A stretch of 29,626 nucleotides of DNA. It comes from JABZIP01 sp052173355 (GTDB lineage: Bacteria; Bacillota; Clostridia; Peptostreptococcales; Anaerovoracaceae). The stretch lies in contig JBQMYS010000010.1 of the NCBI GenBank assembly GCA_052173355.1, forward strand, positions 1 through 29,626, in the 5' to 3' direction. A program made the position numbers and the translations under genes. Each line of letters starts with the position of its first letter. Positions within the stretch are counted from its first letter, which is position 1. Below the pieces are notes generated by a model. That model ran no database searches. It saw nothing but the letters and a program-made list of their open reading frames with translations, and was not told the origin of the DNA. Shown piece after piece: positions 15,431 to 23,878 of this stretch.

Positions 15431-16984
15431 ATGGCTAATAATACAGGGGAAAGACCGAAACCTACAATGCTCATGATATTGGACGGATTTGGAAAGACAG
15501 AAAAAAAACATGGAAATGCAATTTTGGCGGCTAATACACCGTTTTTAGATAAGCTTTTTTCGGAATATCCGCATACGTTACTTGATGCTTGCGGGGAAGC
15601 TGTAGGATTACCGAATGGGCAGATGGGAAATTCGGAAGTAGGGCATATGAATATAGGCGCAGGCAGAATAGTATACCAAGAACTTACAAGGATAGGAAAA
15701 GAAATTGAAAACGGTAATTTTTTTAAAAATCCTGTATTTTCAGCTATTATAGAAAAGGTTAAAGCTAAAAACGGAGCATTGCATTTGGTGGGTATGCTTT
15801 CCGATGGAGGTGTGCACAGCCATATATCTCATTTGTTCGCTCTAATTAAGCTTTCTAAAATCAGTGGTTTAAAGAAGCTTTATATACATGCGATTTTGGA
15901 TGGTAGAGATGTTGCGCCAAGATGTGCTGAAAAGTATATAAGTGAATTAGAAGAATATTTAGAAAAAATAGGTATCGGAGAGATTGCAACCATAGGTGGA
16001 AGATATTTCGGTATGGATAGGGATAAGCGTTGGGATAGGGTTAAACTTCATTTTGATGCTATAAATTCCGGAATAGGAATATCATTCGGTTCAGCCACAG
16101 AGGCGCTTTTAAATGCGTATGCGCACAACCAAAATGATGAATTTGTGACTCCAAGCGTAATTGTTAAAGCCGGTAAAAAACCCTATATTCACGAGCAGGA
16201 CGGCATTATAATGTTTAATTTTCGTCCTGATAGAGCAAGGCAACTTGCGGCCGCATTTACAGAAGAAGTGTTTGAAGGGTTTGAACGTCAAAATTATAAT
16301 AAAAATGTTCCGCTTGTTTGTATGACAAATTATGATTCATCTTTAAAAAATTTGAGCATTGCATATGAGCCTCAAGTGTTAAAAAATACTTTGGGAGAGT
16401 ATATATCAAATTTAGGTCTTAGACAACTTAGAATTGCGGAAACGGAAAAATATGCGCACGTGACGTTTTTCTTTAACGGTGGTGTTGAAACGCCAAATAA
16501 GAACGAAGATAGGATACTGATAAATTCTCCAAATGTTGCGACATATGATTTGAAGCCTGAAATGAGTGCATATGAAGTTACGGATAGACTTTTAAAAGAA
16601 ATTGAAAAAGATAAATATGATGTGATAATTTTAAATTTTGCGAATTCCGATATGGTAGGGCATACAGGAGTTTTTAAAGCTGCCGTAAAAGCTGTCGAAG
16701 CACTTGATGTATGCATTTCCAAGATTGTGACCAAGATACTTGAAGCGGACGGGCAGGTATTGATAACTGCTGATCATGGCAATTCTGACGAAATGCTCGA
16801 CGATAACGACAATATAGTAACTGCGCATTCACTTAATCCCGTACCGCTTTTACATATAGCAAATAAAGCAAAAAAACTAAAAGCAGGAGGAGCATTGTGT
16901 GACTTGGCTCCAACGCTTTTAGATTTGATGAATCTTGATATTCCAAGTGAAATGACAGGCCGATCACTCGCCGTTAAATGTTGA
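15431..16984 (+). CDS. gpmI: 2,3-bisphosphoglycerate-independent phosphoglycerate mutase
   Basis: GpmI interconverts 3- and 2-phosphoglycerate in glycolysis using two metal ions (usually manganese) and a phosphoserine intermediate. Ser68 in GQMGNSEVGHMNIGAGR is the phosphorylated residue; metal-site blocks MLMILDGFG at the N-terminus and ITADHGNSDEM near 440 are present, as are the substrate-domain motifs DGGVHSHI, DGRDVAP and NFRPDRARQL. I chose ATG 15431, behind AAGGAAGG (15421-15428), giving 517 residues, close to the family's 510; the in-frame ATG at 15404 has no clear ribosome binding site. The last 21 bases overlap the 3' end of prfC on the other strand. Family assignment is firm. Confidence 0.95.
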   Translation: MANNTGERPKPTMLMILDGFGKTEKKHGNAILAANTPFLDKLFSEYPHTLLDACGEAVGLPNGQMGNSEVGHMNIGAGRIVYQELTRIGKEIENGNFFKNPVFSAIIEKVKAKNGALHLVGMLSDGGVHSHISHLFALIKLSKISGLKKLYIHAILDGRDVAPRCAEKYISELEEYLEKIGIGEIATIGGRYFGMDRDKRWDRVKLHFDAINSGIGISFGSATEALLNAYAHNQNDEFVTPSVIVKAGKKPYIHEQDGIIMFNFRPDRARQLAAAFTEEVFEGFERQNYNKNVPLVCMTNYDSSLKNLSIAYEPQVLKNTLGEYISNLGLRQLRIAETEKYAHVTFFFNGGVETPNKNEDRILINSPNVATYDLKPEMSAYEVTDRLLKEIEKDKYDVIILNFANSDMVGHTGVFKAAVKAVEALDVCISKIVTKILEADGQVLITADHGNSDEMLDDNDNIVTAHSLNPVPLLHIANKAKKLKAGGALCDLAPTLLDLMNLDIPSEMTGRSLAVKC

Positions 16985-18556
16985 ATTAACGGATAGAGCA
17001 TCTATGAGCAGGATGTCTTTGTGTTTTTCTGTAAAATAGTTTAATGTAAATGAATTAGGAAAGAGTATGATTGGACGTTCAAAATGGTCAAATACAAGTT
17101 TTGTACGAGAGTCCAAACAACTACTTACATAATCCAAATCTGTGTTTTTTATCCAGCAAGCAATGCTGTAATCAAGTTTTTCCATTCGGATATTTGAATT
17201 GTATTCATTTGTGAGTCTGTATTCGAATACATCGAATTGGAGAGCACCGACTGCTCCTATTATGATTTCATTGTATTTTGTATGGTAAACTTGAACAGCA
17301 CCTTCCTGCGCAAGTTGCATTACTCCTTTTTGGAAATGCTTTGCTTTCATCGTATTGACAGGGCTTACAAGTGCAAACAGTTCAGGTGGAAATGTGGGCA
17401 TAGGTTCAAAGAAAAAAGTATCTTTTTTTGTGGTAAGGGTATCACCGATTTGATAATTGCCTGTATCGTAAATACCTATTACATCACCTGCATATGCTGT
17501 ATCAAGGGTTTCACGTTCATTTGCGAGTAACTGGGTTGATTGGTTGATTTTTATACTTTTTCCTGTTCTTGTAAGCGTCACGCTCATGCCTCTGTTGAAA
17601 GTACCTGAGCATATGCGCAAAAATGCTATTCTATCACGATGCGCGGGGTTCATATTTGCTTGAATTTTAAATATAAATCCCGAGAATTCAGTGTCTGTAG
17701 GTGAGATTTCACCATCTGTGGTTTTTCTGTTTGAAGGGGCAGGAGACAGCTCCAAGAAGTGATTAAGAAACGGCAAAACTCCGAAATCGGCGAGTGCAGA
17801 ACCGAAAAACACAGGTGATAATTCGCCTTTTGCAATTTTATTTAAATCAAAAACATTTCCCGCTCCGTCAAGCAACTGCATGTCATCGCGCAGTGCGTTT
17901 AAGTTGTTTTGAGTTAAAAATTCTTCAAGTTCTTTTCCGAATACACCGTTTTTACCAAGTTTTATAGTTTTACCGATTTTATAAAGGTGGGCTTCGTTTT
18001 TAGTTCTGTCGTAAATCCCTTGAAAATTCATGCCGCATCCTATTGGCCATGTGATTGCGACAGAGGGTATTCCAAGCACATCTTCAAGTTCTGCGAGAGC
18101 ATCTATTGGAGGCATTGCTTCCCGATCCATCTTATTTATGAATGTAAATACAGGAATACCTCGCATTTTACAGACTTTGAACAGTTTTTTTGTTTGAGTT
18201 TCAACTCCCTTTGCACCATCTATAACCATTACGGCGCTGTCTACGGAAGTAAGTATTCTATAAGTATCTTCTCCGAAATCGTTGTGACCGGGGGTATCCA
18301 TTATTGAAATAACTTTATTTGCATATTCAAACTGCATGACTGAAGACGTTACTGAGATTCCTCTTTGTTTTTCTATTTCCATCCAGTCGGATGTTGAAAA
18401 TTTTGAATTGTGTCTGCCTTTTACGGTTCCGGCTTCGCGGATAGCACCGCCATGCAATAAAAGTTTTTCCGTAAGGGTAGTTTTCCCTGCATCAGGATGG
18501 GAAATGATACCGAATATTCTGCGTTTTTGTACTTCATTTGCTAAATTGGTTGTCAT
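16964..18556 (-). CDS. prfC: Peptide chain release factor 3 (RF3)
   Basis: RF3 is a translational GTPase that recycles RF1/RF2 from the ribosome after peptide release. The P-loop reads SHPDAGKTTLTEKLL, and the switch region carries the hallmark SDWMEIEKQRGISVTSSVMQF. G3 is DTPGHNDFGEDTYR, with Asn and Gly where many relatives have Glu and Ser, and G4 is NKMD. Domain II and III sequences follow, with ERETLDTAYAGDVIGI typical of RF3. At 530 residues it is full length. The start has a good ribosome binding site, AAAAGGAG on the minus strand (18563-18570). The gene is monocistronic, ends inside the 3' end of gpmI, and its mRNA probably has a structured leader of about 100 bases. Confidence 0.95.
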   Translation of the reverse strand: MTTNLANEVQKRRIFGIISHPDAGKTTLTEKLLLHGGAIREAGTVKGRHNSKFSTSDWMEIEKQRGISVTSSVMQFEYANKVISIMDTPGHNDFGEDTYRILTSVDSAVMVIDGAKGVETQTKKLFKVCKMRGIPVFTFINKMDREAMPPIDALAELEDVLGIPSVAITWPIGCGMNFQGIYDRTKNEAHLYKIGKTIKLGKNGVFGKELEEFLTQNNLNALRDDMQLLDGAGNVFDLNKIAKGELSPVFFGSALADFGVLPFLNHFLELSPAPSNRKTTDGEISPTDTEFSGFIFKIQANMNPAHRDRIAFLRICSGTFNRGMSVTLTRTGKSIKINQSTQLLANERETLDTAYAGDVIGIYDTGNYQIGDTLTTKKDTFFFEPMPTFPPELFALVSPVNTMKAKHFQKGVMQLAQEGAVQVYHTKYNEIIIGAVGALQFDVFEYRLTNEYNSNIRMEKLDYSIACWIKNTDLDYVSSCLDSRTKLVFDHFERPIILFPNSFTLNYFTEKHKDILLIDALSVNSTFNGE

Positions 18557-18667
18557 TCAAATCTCCTTTTTGAGCATTTAAATAGTCCATGGAATAAGCA
18601 TGGATATAGTGTTCTCACTTTTGAAAATGCTATTAAGCACGAGTCAAAGGAGAAAGCTATTTATATC

Positions 18668-18696
18668 AGTTTACACTAATAACAGCCTACCGTCAA
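18668..18696 (-). promoter_or_regulatory. Candidate promoter for prfC
   Basis: On the minus strand TTGACG (18691-18696) lies 17 bases above TAAACT (18668-18673). It predicts a 5' leader of roughly 105 bases ahead of the prfC start codon. Confidence 0.5.
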
Positions 18697-18748
18697 TACT
18701 TCGTCTGTTGCACAAAAAAACAAAAAAATAAAAATGTCAAAAAATGAC

Positions 18749-18777
18749 TTGCAAATTTTCGTAAATCTACATATAAT
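18749..18777 (+). promoter_or_regulatory. Sigma-A promoter for topA, with possible CodY box
   Basis: TTGCAA (18749-18754) and TATAAT (18772-18777) are 17 bases apart. The spacer contains AATTTTC followed by eight more bases (18754-18768) that match the CodY consensus at 11 of 15 positions, a weak hint of feedback by the codY product encoded downstream. The promoter call is strong, the CodY box is not. Confidence 0.75.
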
Positions 18778-18819
18778 ATGTGTTTATGATGTATAAGATA
18801 AAATTAGGGAGGGCTTTAT

Positions 18820-20895
18820 ATGGATACAGCTAAAAATTTAGTGATTGTAGAGTCGCCTTCAAAGGCTAAAACAATCGGAAAATTCTTAGGCAGTAAGTAT
18901 AAGGTTGTAGCTTCTGTAGGACATTTGAGAGATTTGCCGAAAAGCAGGATAGGTATTGATATTGAAAAAGAATTTGAACCGCAATACATTTCTATTCGGG
19001 GCAAGGGCGATATAATCAAAGAATTAAAGAAGGAAGCCAAGAAGGCGAAAAAAATATATCTGGCAACCGACCCGGATCGTGAGGGAGAAGCGATTTCTTG
19101 GCATATTGCAAATTTGCTTAATATAGACTTGCAAGAAGAATGCAGAATTGAATTTAATGAAATTACAAAATCTGCCATAAATAAAGCGATTAAAAATCCG
19201 AGAAAAATTGATTTGAAGCTTGTGGATGCCCAGCAAGCGCGCAGGGTGCTTGATCGGCTTGTAGGCTATCAGATAAGTCCGTTGCTTTGGAGAAAGCTTC
19301 AAAGGGGACTTAGTGCAGGTAGAGTGCAGTCTGCAGCATTGCGTATGATTTGTGATAGAGAAGACGAAATCAAAAAATTCGTAGCTGAAGAATATTGGAA
19401 TATAATTGCAACATTATCAAAAGAGGAGAATGCCAAGAAAATAACTGCTAAAAATCGTTTCGATGCGAAGCTTGTAAAAATAAGTGGCGAAAAAAGTATT
19501 GTGAATAACGATAGGGATGCTGAAGCGATTGAAAAAGAATTGGCAAAAGGTAAATACAGCATTTCAAAAGTTGAAAAAAAAGAAAAAACAGGAAGTCCTC
19601 ATGCACCGTTTACGACGAGCAGCTTACAACAAGATGCGGCGAATAAGCTCGGATTTTCGGCAAAGAGAACAATGCTGGTGGCTCAACAGCTTTATGAGGG
19701 AGTAGCCATACCGGGTAGAGGTACTCTGGGATTATTGACATATATAAGGACGGATTCAGTTAGAATTTCAGAAGAAGCGCGTGAAAGTGCAAAAGAATAC
19801 ATAATAGAAAAATTTGGAAAAGAGTATTATGCAGGAACGGTTTACAGCAATAAGAAAAAGGATGTGCAGGATGCTCACGAAGCGATAAGACCAAGCTATG
19901 TAGATATAGATCCGGATAGCTTGTATTCGGTATTACCTAAAGACCAGTACAATTTGTATAAATTGGTTTGGAACAGATTTATTGCAAGTCAGATGACAAA
20001 GGCTGTGTATGACAGTACAGCGCTTATTATCGAAAATGGGAAATATACTTTTAAGGCTAACGGATCAACAATTAAATTTGACGGTTATTTGAAAGTTTAT
20101 AAAGGCGATGCGCAAACGGATAAAAGTCTACCGAATGTAGCGGAGGGAGATTTGCTTAAACTCATAAATCTTGATTTGGAGCAATGTTTTACGCAACCGC
20201 CTGCAAGATATACCGAAGCAAGCCTTGTGAAAGATTTAGAAGAAAAAGACATAGGCAGACCGAGCACATACGCACCTATAATAGCGACTCTTACTCAGAG
20301 AAAATACATTACCAGGGAAAAGAAAGCCATACTTCCTACGGACTTGGGTTTTTTGGTAACTGATTTGATGAAAGCGTATTTTAAAGAGATTGTCGATGTA
20401 GGATTTACTGCGGATATGGAAGATAAACTTGACGGCATAGAAGTAAAAAATGTGAATTGGAAAACGGTAATTTCAGATTTTTATGAGATTTTTGCCAAAA
20501 GCTTGCAAGAAGCGGATGCGCAAATAGAAAAAGTTGAAATTCCGGACGAACCGACAGGAGAAATTTGCGATATTTGCGGAAAGCCAATGCTTAAAAAAAA
20601 TGGCAGATTTGGAGTTTTTGCAGCGTGCAGCGGGTATCCGCAATGTAAAAATACGAAGCCTATTGTAAACAAAATAGGAATTTCGTGCCCTAAGTGCGGA
20701 AAAGATATAGTGCAAAAGAAAAGCAAAAATGGCAAGATATTTTATGGATGTAGCGGCTATCCTGATTGTAATCAGGTGTTTTGGAATAAGCCTACTGAAA
20801 AAAAATGTCCCAAATGCGGTGCTGTGATGCTTGAAAAGAAAAATAAAAATACGAATTTTGCTTGTTCTGACCCGGAATGTGGGTATAAAGAATAA
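18820..20895 (+). CDS. topA: DNA topoisomerase I
   Basis: TopA relaxes negative supercoils by cutting one strand through a phosphotyrosine link. The TOPRIM domain is at the N-terminus with VIVESPSKAKTI and the acidic triad block ATDPDREGEAI. The catalytic tyrosine is Tyr308 in LLTYIRTDSVRIS. The core ends near 580, followed by three zinc-ribbon motifs: CDICGKPM with CSGYPQC, CPKCGKDI with CSGYPDC, and CPKCGAVM with CSDPEC. Three ribbons and 691 residues are normal for Bacillota. AGGGAGGG at 18806-18813 sets the start. hslV follows 58 bases later. In Bacillus the order is topA, trmFO, xerC/codV, then clpQ, clpY and codY; here trmFO and xerC are missing from between topA and hslV. dprA is not upstream either. 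Confidence 0.97.
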   Translation: MDTAKNLVIVESPSKAKTIGKFLGSKYKVVASVGHLRDLPKSRIGIDIEKEFEPQYISIRGKGDIIKELKKEAKKAKKIYLATDPDREGEAISWHIANLLNIDLQEECRIEFNEITKSAINKAIKNPRKIDLKLVDAQQARRVLDRLVGYQISPLLWRKLQRGLSAGRVQSAALRMICDREDEIKKFVAEEYWNIIATLSKEENAKKITAKNRFDAKLVKISGEKSIVNNDRDAEAIEKELAKGKYSISKVEKKEKTGSPHAPFTTSSLQQDAANKLGFSAKRTMLVAQQLYEGVAIPGRGTLGLLTYIRTDSVRISEEARESAKEYIIEKFGKEYYAGTVYSNKKKDVQDAHEAIRPSYVDIDPDSLYSVLPKDQYNLYKLVWNRFIASQMTKAVYDSTALIIENGKYTFKANGSTIKFDGYLKVYKGDAQTDKSLPNVAEGDLLKLINLDLEQCFTQPPARYTEASLVKDLEEKDIGRPSTYAPIIATLTQRKYITREKKAILPTDLGFLVTDLMKAYFKEIVDVGFTADMEDKLDGIEVKNVNWKTVISDFYEIFAKSLQEADAQIEKVEIPDEPTGEICDICGKPMLKKNGRFGVFAACSGYPQCKNTKPIVNKIGISCPKCGKDIVQKKSKNGKIFYGCSGYPDCNQVFWNKPTEKKCPKCGAVMLEKKNKNTNFACSDPECGYKE

Positions 20896-20953
20896 AAGAT
20901 TAAGTTTTTCGTGATTATTGAAATAATTATGATTGTTAAAAAGAGGTGAAAAA

Positions 20954-21493
20954 ATGCTGGAATTTCATGCAACAACAATAGTTGCTGTCCGCCGAAGTCC
21001 TGAGGATATATGTATCGGGGGTGACGGACAGGTTACCTTTGGCGAAAAGACCGTAATGAAAACGCACGCAAAAAAAGTGCGGAAAATTTATAAAAATTCT
21101 GTAATTACAGGATTTGCAGGTTCGGTTTCGGATGCATTTTCCCTTACTGAAAAATTTGAAAAAAAATTGGAAGAACATTCCGGAAATCTTAGAAAAGCTG
21201 CGGTTGCTCTTGCACAAATGTGGCGTTCGGATAGAGGGATGAGAAATCTGGAAGCATTGATGATAGCGGCGGATAAAGAATGTACGCTTCTTATTTCGGG
21301 CAACGGAGAGGTAATAGAGCCCGATTATAATTTTATAGCTATCGGTTCAGGCGGAAACTATGCATATGCGGCGGCAAATGCGCTTTTCAACAATACTGAA
21401 ATGGATGCCGAAGCGATAGTAAGAGAATCACTAAAAATTGCATCTTCCATTTGTGTTTATACTAATGATAATATTTCTGTAGAAAAGTTATAG
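20954..21493 (+). CDS. hslV: ATP-dependent protease subunit HslV (ClpQ)
   Basis: HslV is the proteolytic core of the HslUV protease, a double hexamer of proteasome beta-type subunits. I chose ATG 20954, after AGAGGTG at 20942-20948, giving 179 residues; an in-frame TTG at 20933 is a worse candidate. The N-terminus reads MLEFHATTIVAVRR, so the first six residues are probably removed to expose the catalytic threonine of TTIVAV. The block GDGQVTFGEKTVMK and the later AIGSGGNYAYAAANAL are family hallmarks. hslU begins 13 bases after the stop, so the subunits are co-translated from one mRNA. The nucleophile is inferred by alignment to characterised HslV; the Bacillus homologue, whose propeptide differs, is reported to use serine. 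Confidence 0.96.
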   Translation: MLEFHATTIVAVRRSPEDICIGGDGQVTFGEKTVMKTHAKKVRKIYKNSVITGFAGSVSDAFSLTEKFEKKLEEHSGNLRKAAVALAQMWRSDRGMRNLEALMIAADKECTLLISGNGEVIEPDYNFIAIGSGGNYAYAAANALFNNTEMDAEAIVRESLKIASSICVYTNDNISVEKL

Positions 21494-21506
21494 AGGGAGG
21501 TGTTTG

Positions 21507-22931
21507 ATGGTAGAACTTTATAATATGAAACCAAAGCAAATCGTTGAGGAACTTGATAAGTATATAATCGGTCAGCAGGAAGCTAAAAAATCGGTTGCAA
21601 TAGCGCTTAGAAACCGTTATAGAAGGAGCAAATTGCCTGATGACATACGCGAGGAAATTACACCTAAAAATATACTTATGATGGGACCGACGGGATGCGG
21701 TAAAACGGAAATAGCAAGAAGGCTCGCAAAACTCATGGATGCTCCGTTTGTAAAAGTGGAAGCAACTAAGTTTACAGAAGTCGGATATGTAGGGCGAGAT
21801 GTGGACTCTATGGTTAGAGATTTGGTTGAAGCATCAATTAGAACTACCAAGCAGAAACATTTAGAGGAAAAATATTCCATAGCAGATGAGATAACCGAGG
21901 AAAAAATAATTGAAGCTATGGTACCCGGAAAGAAGCATACGCCTACTTCAGAGCCTAAGATGCCTTCAAATCCGTTTGAATTTTTAATGAATCCGTATGG
22001 GCAACAAAATCAGGCACCAAAGGAAGAAAAAGTCTTACCTGAGGATGCAAGCGCAATAGACCTTGCGAGGGAGCAAGTCAGGCAGCAGCTTCGTGACGGC
22101 AAATTGGAAGATCAGTACATAGAAATACAGGTAAACGAAGCGCCAAAGAGCAATATGCTCGATCTTGGGAACGAGGGAATGAGCATAGCTATAGGAAACA
22201 TATTCGGTGACATGGGACCTAAAAAGAAAAAGAATAAGAAAGTAAAGGTTAAGGATGCCAGAAAAATCCTAAGAGAGCAGGAAGCTCAAAACCTTATCGA
22301 CATGGACCAGATAACCGAAGAAGCGCTTGAAAATGCCGAGCAAAATGGCATAATCTTCATAGATGAGATAGACAAGATAGCTTCGGGTGCAAGTTATAAA
22401 AGCGGTGCGGATGTATCCCGGGAAGGTGTTCAAAGAGATATACTTCCGATAGTAGAAGGAAGTGTTGTTAACACCAAATACGGACCTGTTAAAACGGATC
22501 ATGTTTTGTTTATAGGCGCCGGTGCATTTCATATAGCAAAGCCTACAGACTTGATTCCGGAACTTCAAGGAAGATTTCCTATACGTGTGGAACTTGAGAA
22601 CCTTACGAAAGAATCGTTTATACAAATTCTTACAGTACCGCAAAATGCGTTGATTAAACAACATAAGATGTTACTGGAAACGGAAGGGGTAAAAATAAAT
22701 TTCACTCAGGATTCCATCGAAGAAATTGCGACTATGGCTTTTCTTATGAATGAGCAAACCGAAAATATAGGTGCCAGAAGATTGCATACAATAATGGAAA
22801 AATTACTTGAAGATATATCGTTTAACATTCCTGATGTAGAGGAAGAAAGCATTACAATAGATGCGGAGTACGTAAAAGAAAAATTCGTCGAAAAAATACA
22901 CGAGGAGGATTTAGACAGATATATATTATAG
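21507..22931 (+). CDS. hslU: ATP-dependent protease ATPase subunit HslU (ClpY)
   Basis: HslU is the hexameric AAA+ unfoldase that feeds substrates to HslV. Walker A is MGPTGCGKTEIARRL near residue 56-70, the pore loop GYVGRDV near 92, and Walker B IIFIDEIDKIA near 279. The intermediate domain lies between them and holds a lysine-rich stretch (KKKKNKKVKVK). The protein ends EDLDRYIL, matching the C-terminal tail that inserts into HslV. I chose ATG 21507 over the TTG one codon earlier because GAGGGAGG (21493-21500) is spaced better; this gives 474 residues. Spacing to hslV is 13 bases and to codY 105. Confidence 0.97.
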   Translation: MVELYNMKPKQIVEELDKYIIGQQEAKKSVAIALRNRYRRSKLPDDIREEITPKNILMMGPTGCGKTEIARRLAKLMDAPFVKVEATKFTEVGYVGRDVDSMVRDLVEASIRTTKQKHLEEKYSIADEITEEKIIEAMVPGKKHTPTSEPKMPSNPFEFLMNPYGQQNQAPKEEKVLPEDASAIDLAREQVRQQLRDGKLEDQYIEIQVNEAPKSNMLDLGNEGMSIAIGNIFGDMGPKKKKNKKVKVKDARKILREQEAQNLIDMDQITEEALENAEQNGIIFIDEIDKIASGASYKSGADVSREGVQRDILPIVEGSVVNTKYGPVKTDHVLFIGAGAFHIAKPTDLIPELQGRFPIRVELENLTKESFIQILTVPQNALIKQHKMLLETEGVKINFTQDSIEEIATMAFLMNEQTENIGARRLHTIMEKLLEDISFNIPDVEEESITIDAEYVKEKFVEKIHEEDLDRYIL

Positions 22932-22960
22932 GCAAAAACAAATATTAAGGCATAAGTATT

Positions 22961-22988
22961 TTGTTTTGAGTAGTATATGATTTATAAA
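22961..22988 (+). promoter_or_regulatory. Weak internal promoter candidate before codY
   Basis: TTGTTT (22961-22966) and TATAAA (22983-22988) are 16 bases apart in the 105-base gap between hslU and codY. The gap is larger than its neighbours', which would fit a separate promoter, but neither box is strong. Confidence 0.35.
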
Positions 22989-23036
22989 CATGGAAATGGC
23001 TTTTAAATTGTTGCTTGTGAAAGGAGATGTAAAAAC

Positions 23037-23822
23037 ATGAATAAATATTTGCTACAAAAGATGAGAAAATTGAACTGGCTACTGCAAGAAAGTCAAATGG
23101 GGGCTTTTTCATTTAAAGAAATTTGTGAATGGCTCGGTAATATAATGCTTGCAATAGTGTATGTATTTGACGAAAACGGATATGTACTGGGGTCTAACGA
23201 TAATGACACAAATCCTCCGGTATTGGTTTGGGATGAAAAGACAAGCAGATATAAGGCTCCGTTTAATGCAAATGAAGAATTGCTGGGGTTTGAAGAAAGT
23301 GCAATAAATATTTCAAAAGATGAGTTGCAAGGACGTATAGGAATCGGCAAAAATTCGCAGCTCAGTGACGGAGTATACATGATTATTCCTATATTCGGAG
23401 GAGGTAGAAGACTTGGAACTCTCCTTACGTTCAGAAAAGAAATCGAGTACGATACGGAGGATGTGATTTTAGGAGAGGCGAGTTCTACTATTATAGGACT
23501 TGAAATTTTGAGAATTAGAACTGCTCGAAACGAGGAGGAAGAAAGACTTAAAAATACGGTGCAACTTTCTATAGGAACGCTTTCATATTCAGAGATAGAA
23601 GCTGTAAAAAGAATCTTTGAAAATCTTGAGGGAGAAGAAGGGCTTTTGATTGCCAGCAAAATTGCGGATAAAGCGGGAATTACACGTTCTGTAATTGTAA
23701 ATGCGCTTAGAAAATTGCAAAGTGCAGGGTTGATTGAAACGCGTTCGCTTGGAATGAAAGGTACTCACATTCGGATCTTGAACCCTAAGTTTACCGAAGA
23801 ACTCGATAAATTAAGGATGTAA
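23037..23822 (+). CDS. codY: GTP-sensing transcriptional pleiotropic repressor CodY
   Basis: CodY represses nutrient-acquisition genes in Bacillota when GTP and branched-chain amino acids are plentiful. The N-terminal GAF domain covers about 1-155, beginning with the typical NKYLLQKMRKLNWLLQE; the winged helix-turn-helix is at 200-255, with SKIADKAGITRSVIVNALRKLQ and SAGLIETRSLGMKGTHIRI, nearly the family consensus. The region LGTLLTFR near 125 belongs to the GAF core. Length is 261 residues, as usual. AAAGGAG (23020-23026) precedes ATG 23037. It follows hslVU as in Bacillus. Its targets may include the solute-binding operon at 10794 and its own operon, where imperfect CodY boxes are seen. 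Confidence 0.97.
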   Translation: MNKYLLQKMRKLNWLLQESQMGAFSFKEICEWLGNIMLAIVYVFDENGYVLGSNDNDTNPPVLVWDEKTSRYKAPFNANEELLGFEESAINISKDELQGRIGIGKNSQLSDGVYMIIPIFGGGRRLGTLLTFRKEIEYDTEDVILGEASSTIIGLEILRIRTARNEEEERLKNTVQLSIGTLSYSEIEAVKRIFENLEGEEGLLIASKIADKAGITRSVIVNALRKLQSAGLIETRSLGMKGTHIRILNPKFTEELDKLRM

Positions 23823-23878
23823 GTGTATTTAGGGGTTGCTTTTGAGCACGCGAAAATAAAAATATAAAAAGGGTTTGT

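Noticed and set aside
22990..23040. A 16-codon frame ending ATGA at the codY start
   Set aside because: There is no ribosome binding site before its ATG, and the nearest candidate promoter would start transcription after it, so the overlap is probably chance.
23093..23659. A 188-codon frame antisense to codY
   Set aside because: It is a complement shadow of a full-length conserved gene, with no ribosome binding site and no recognisable domain.
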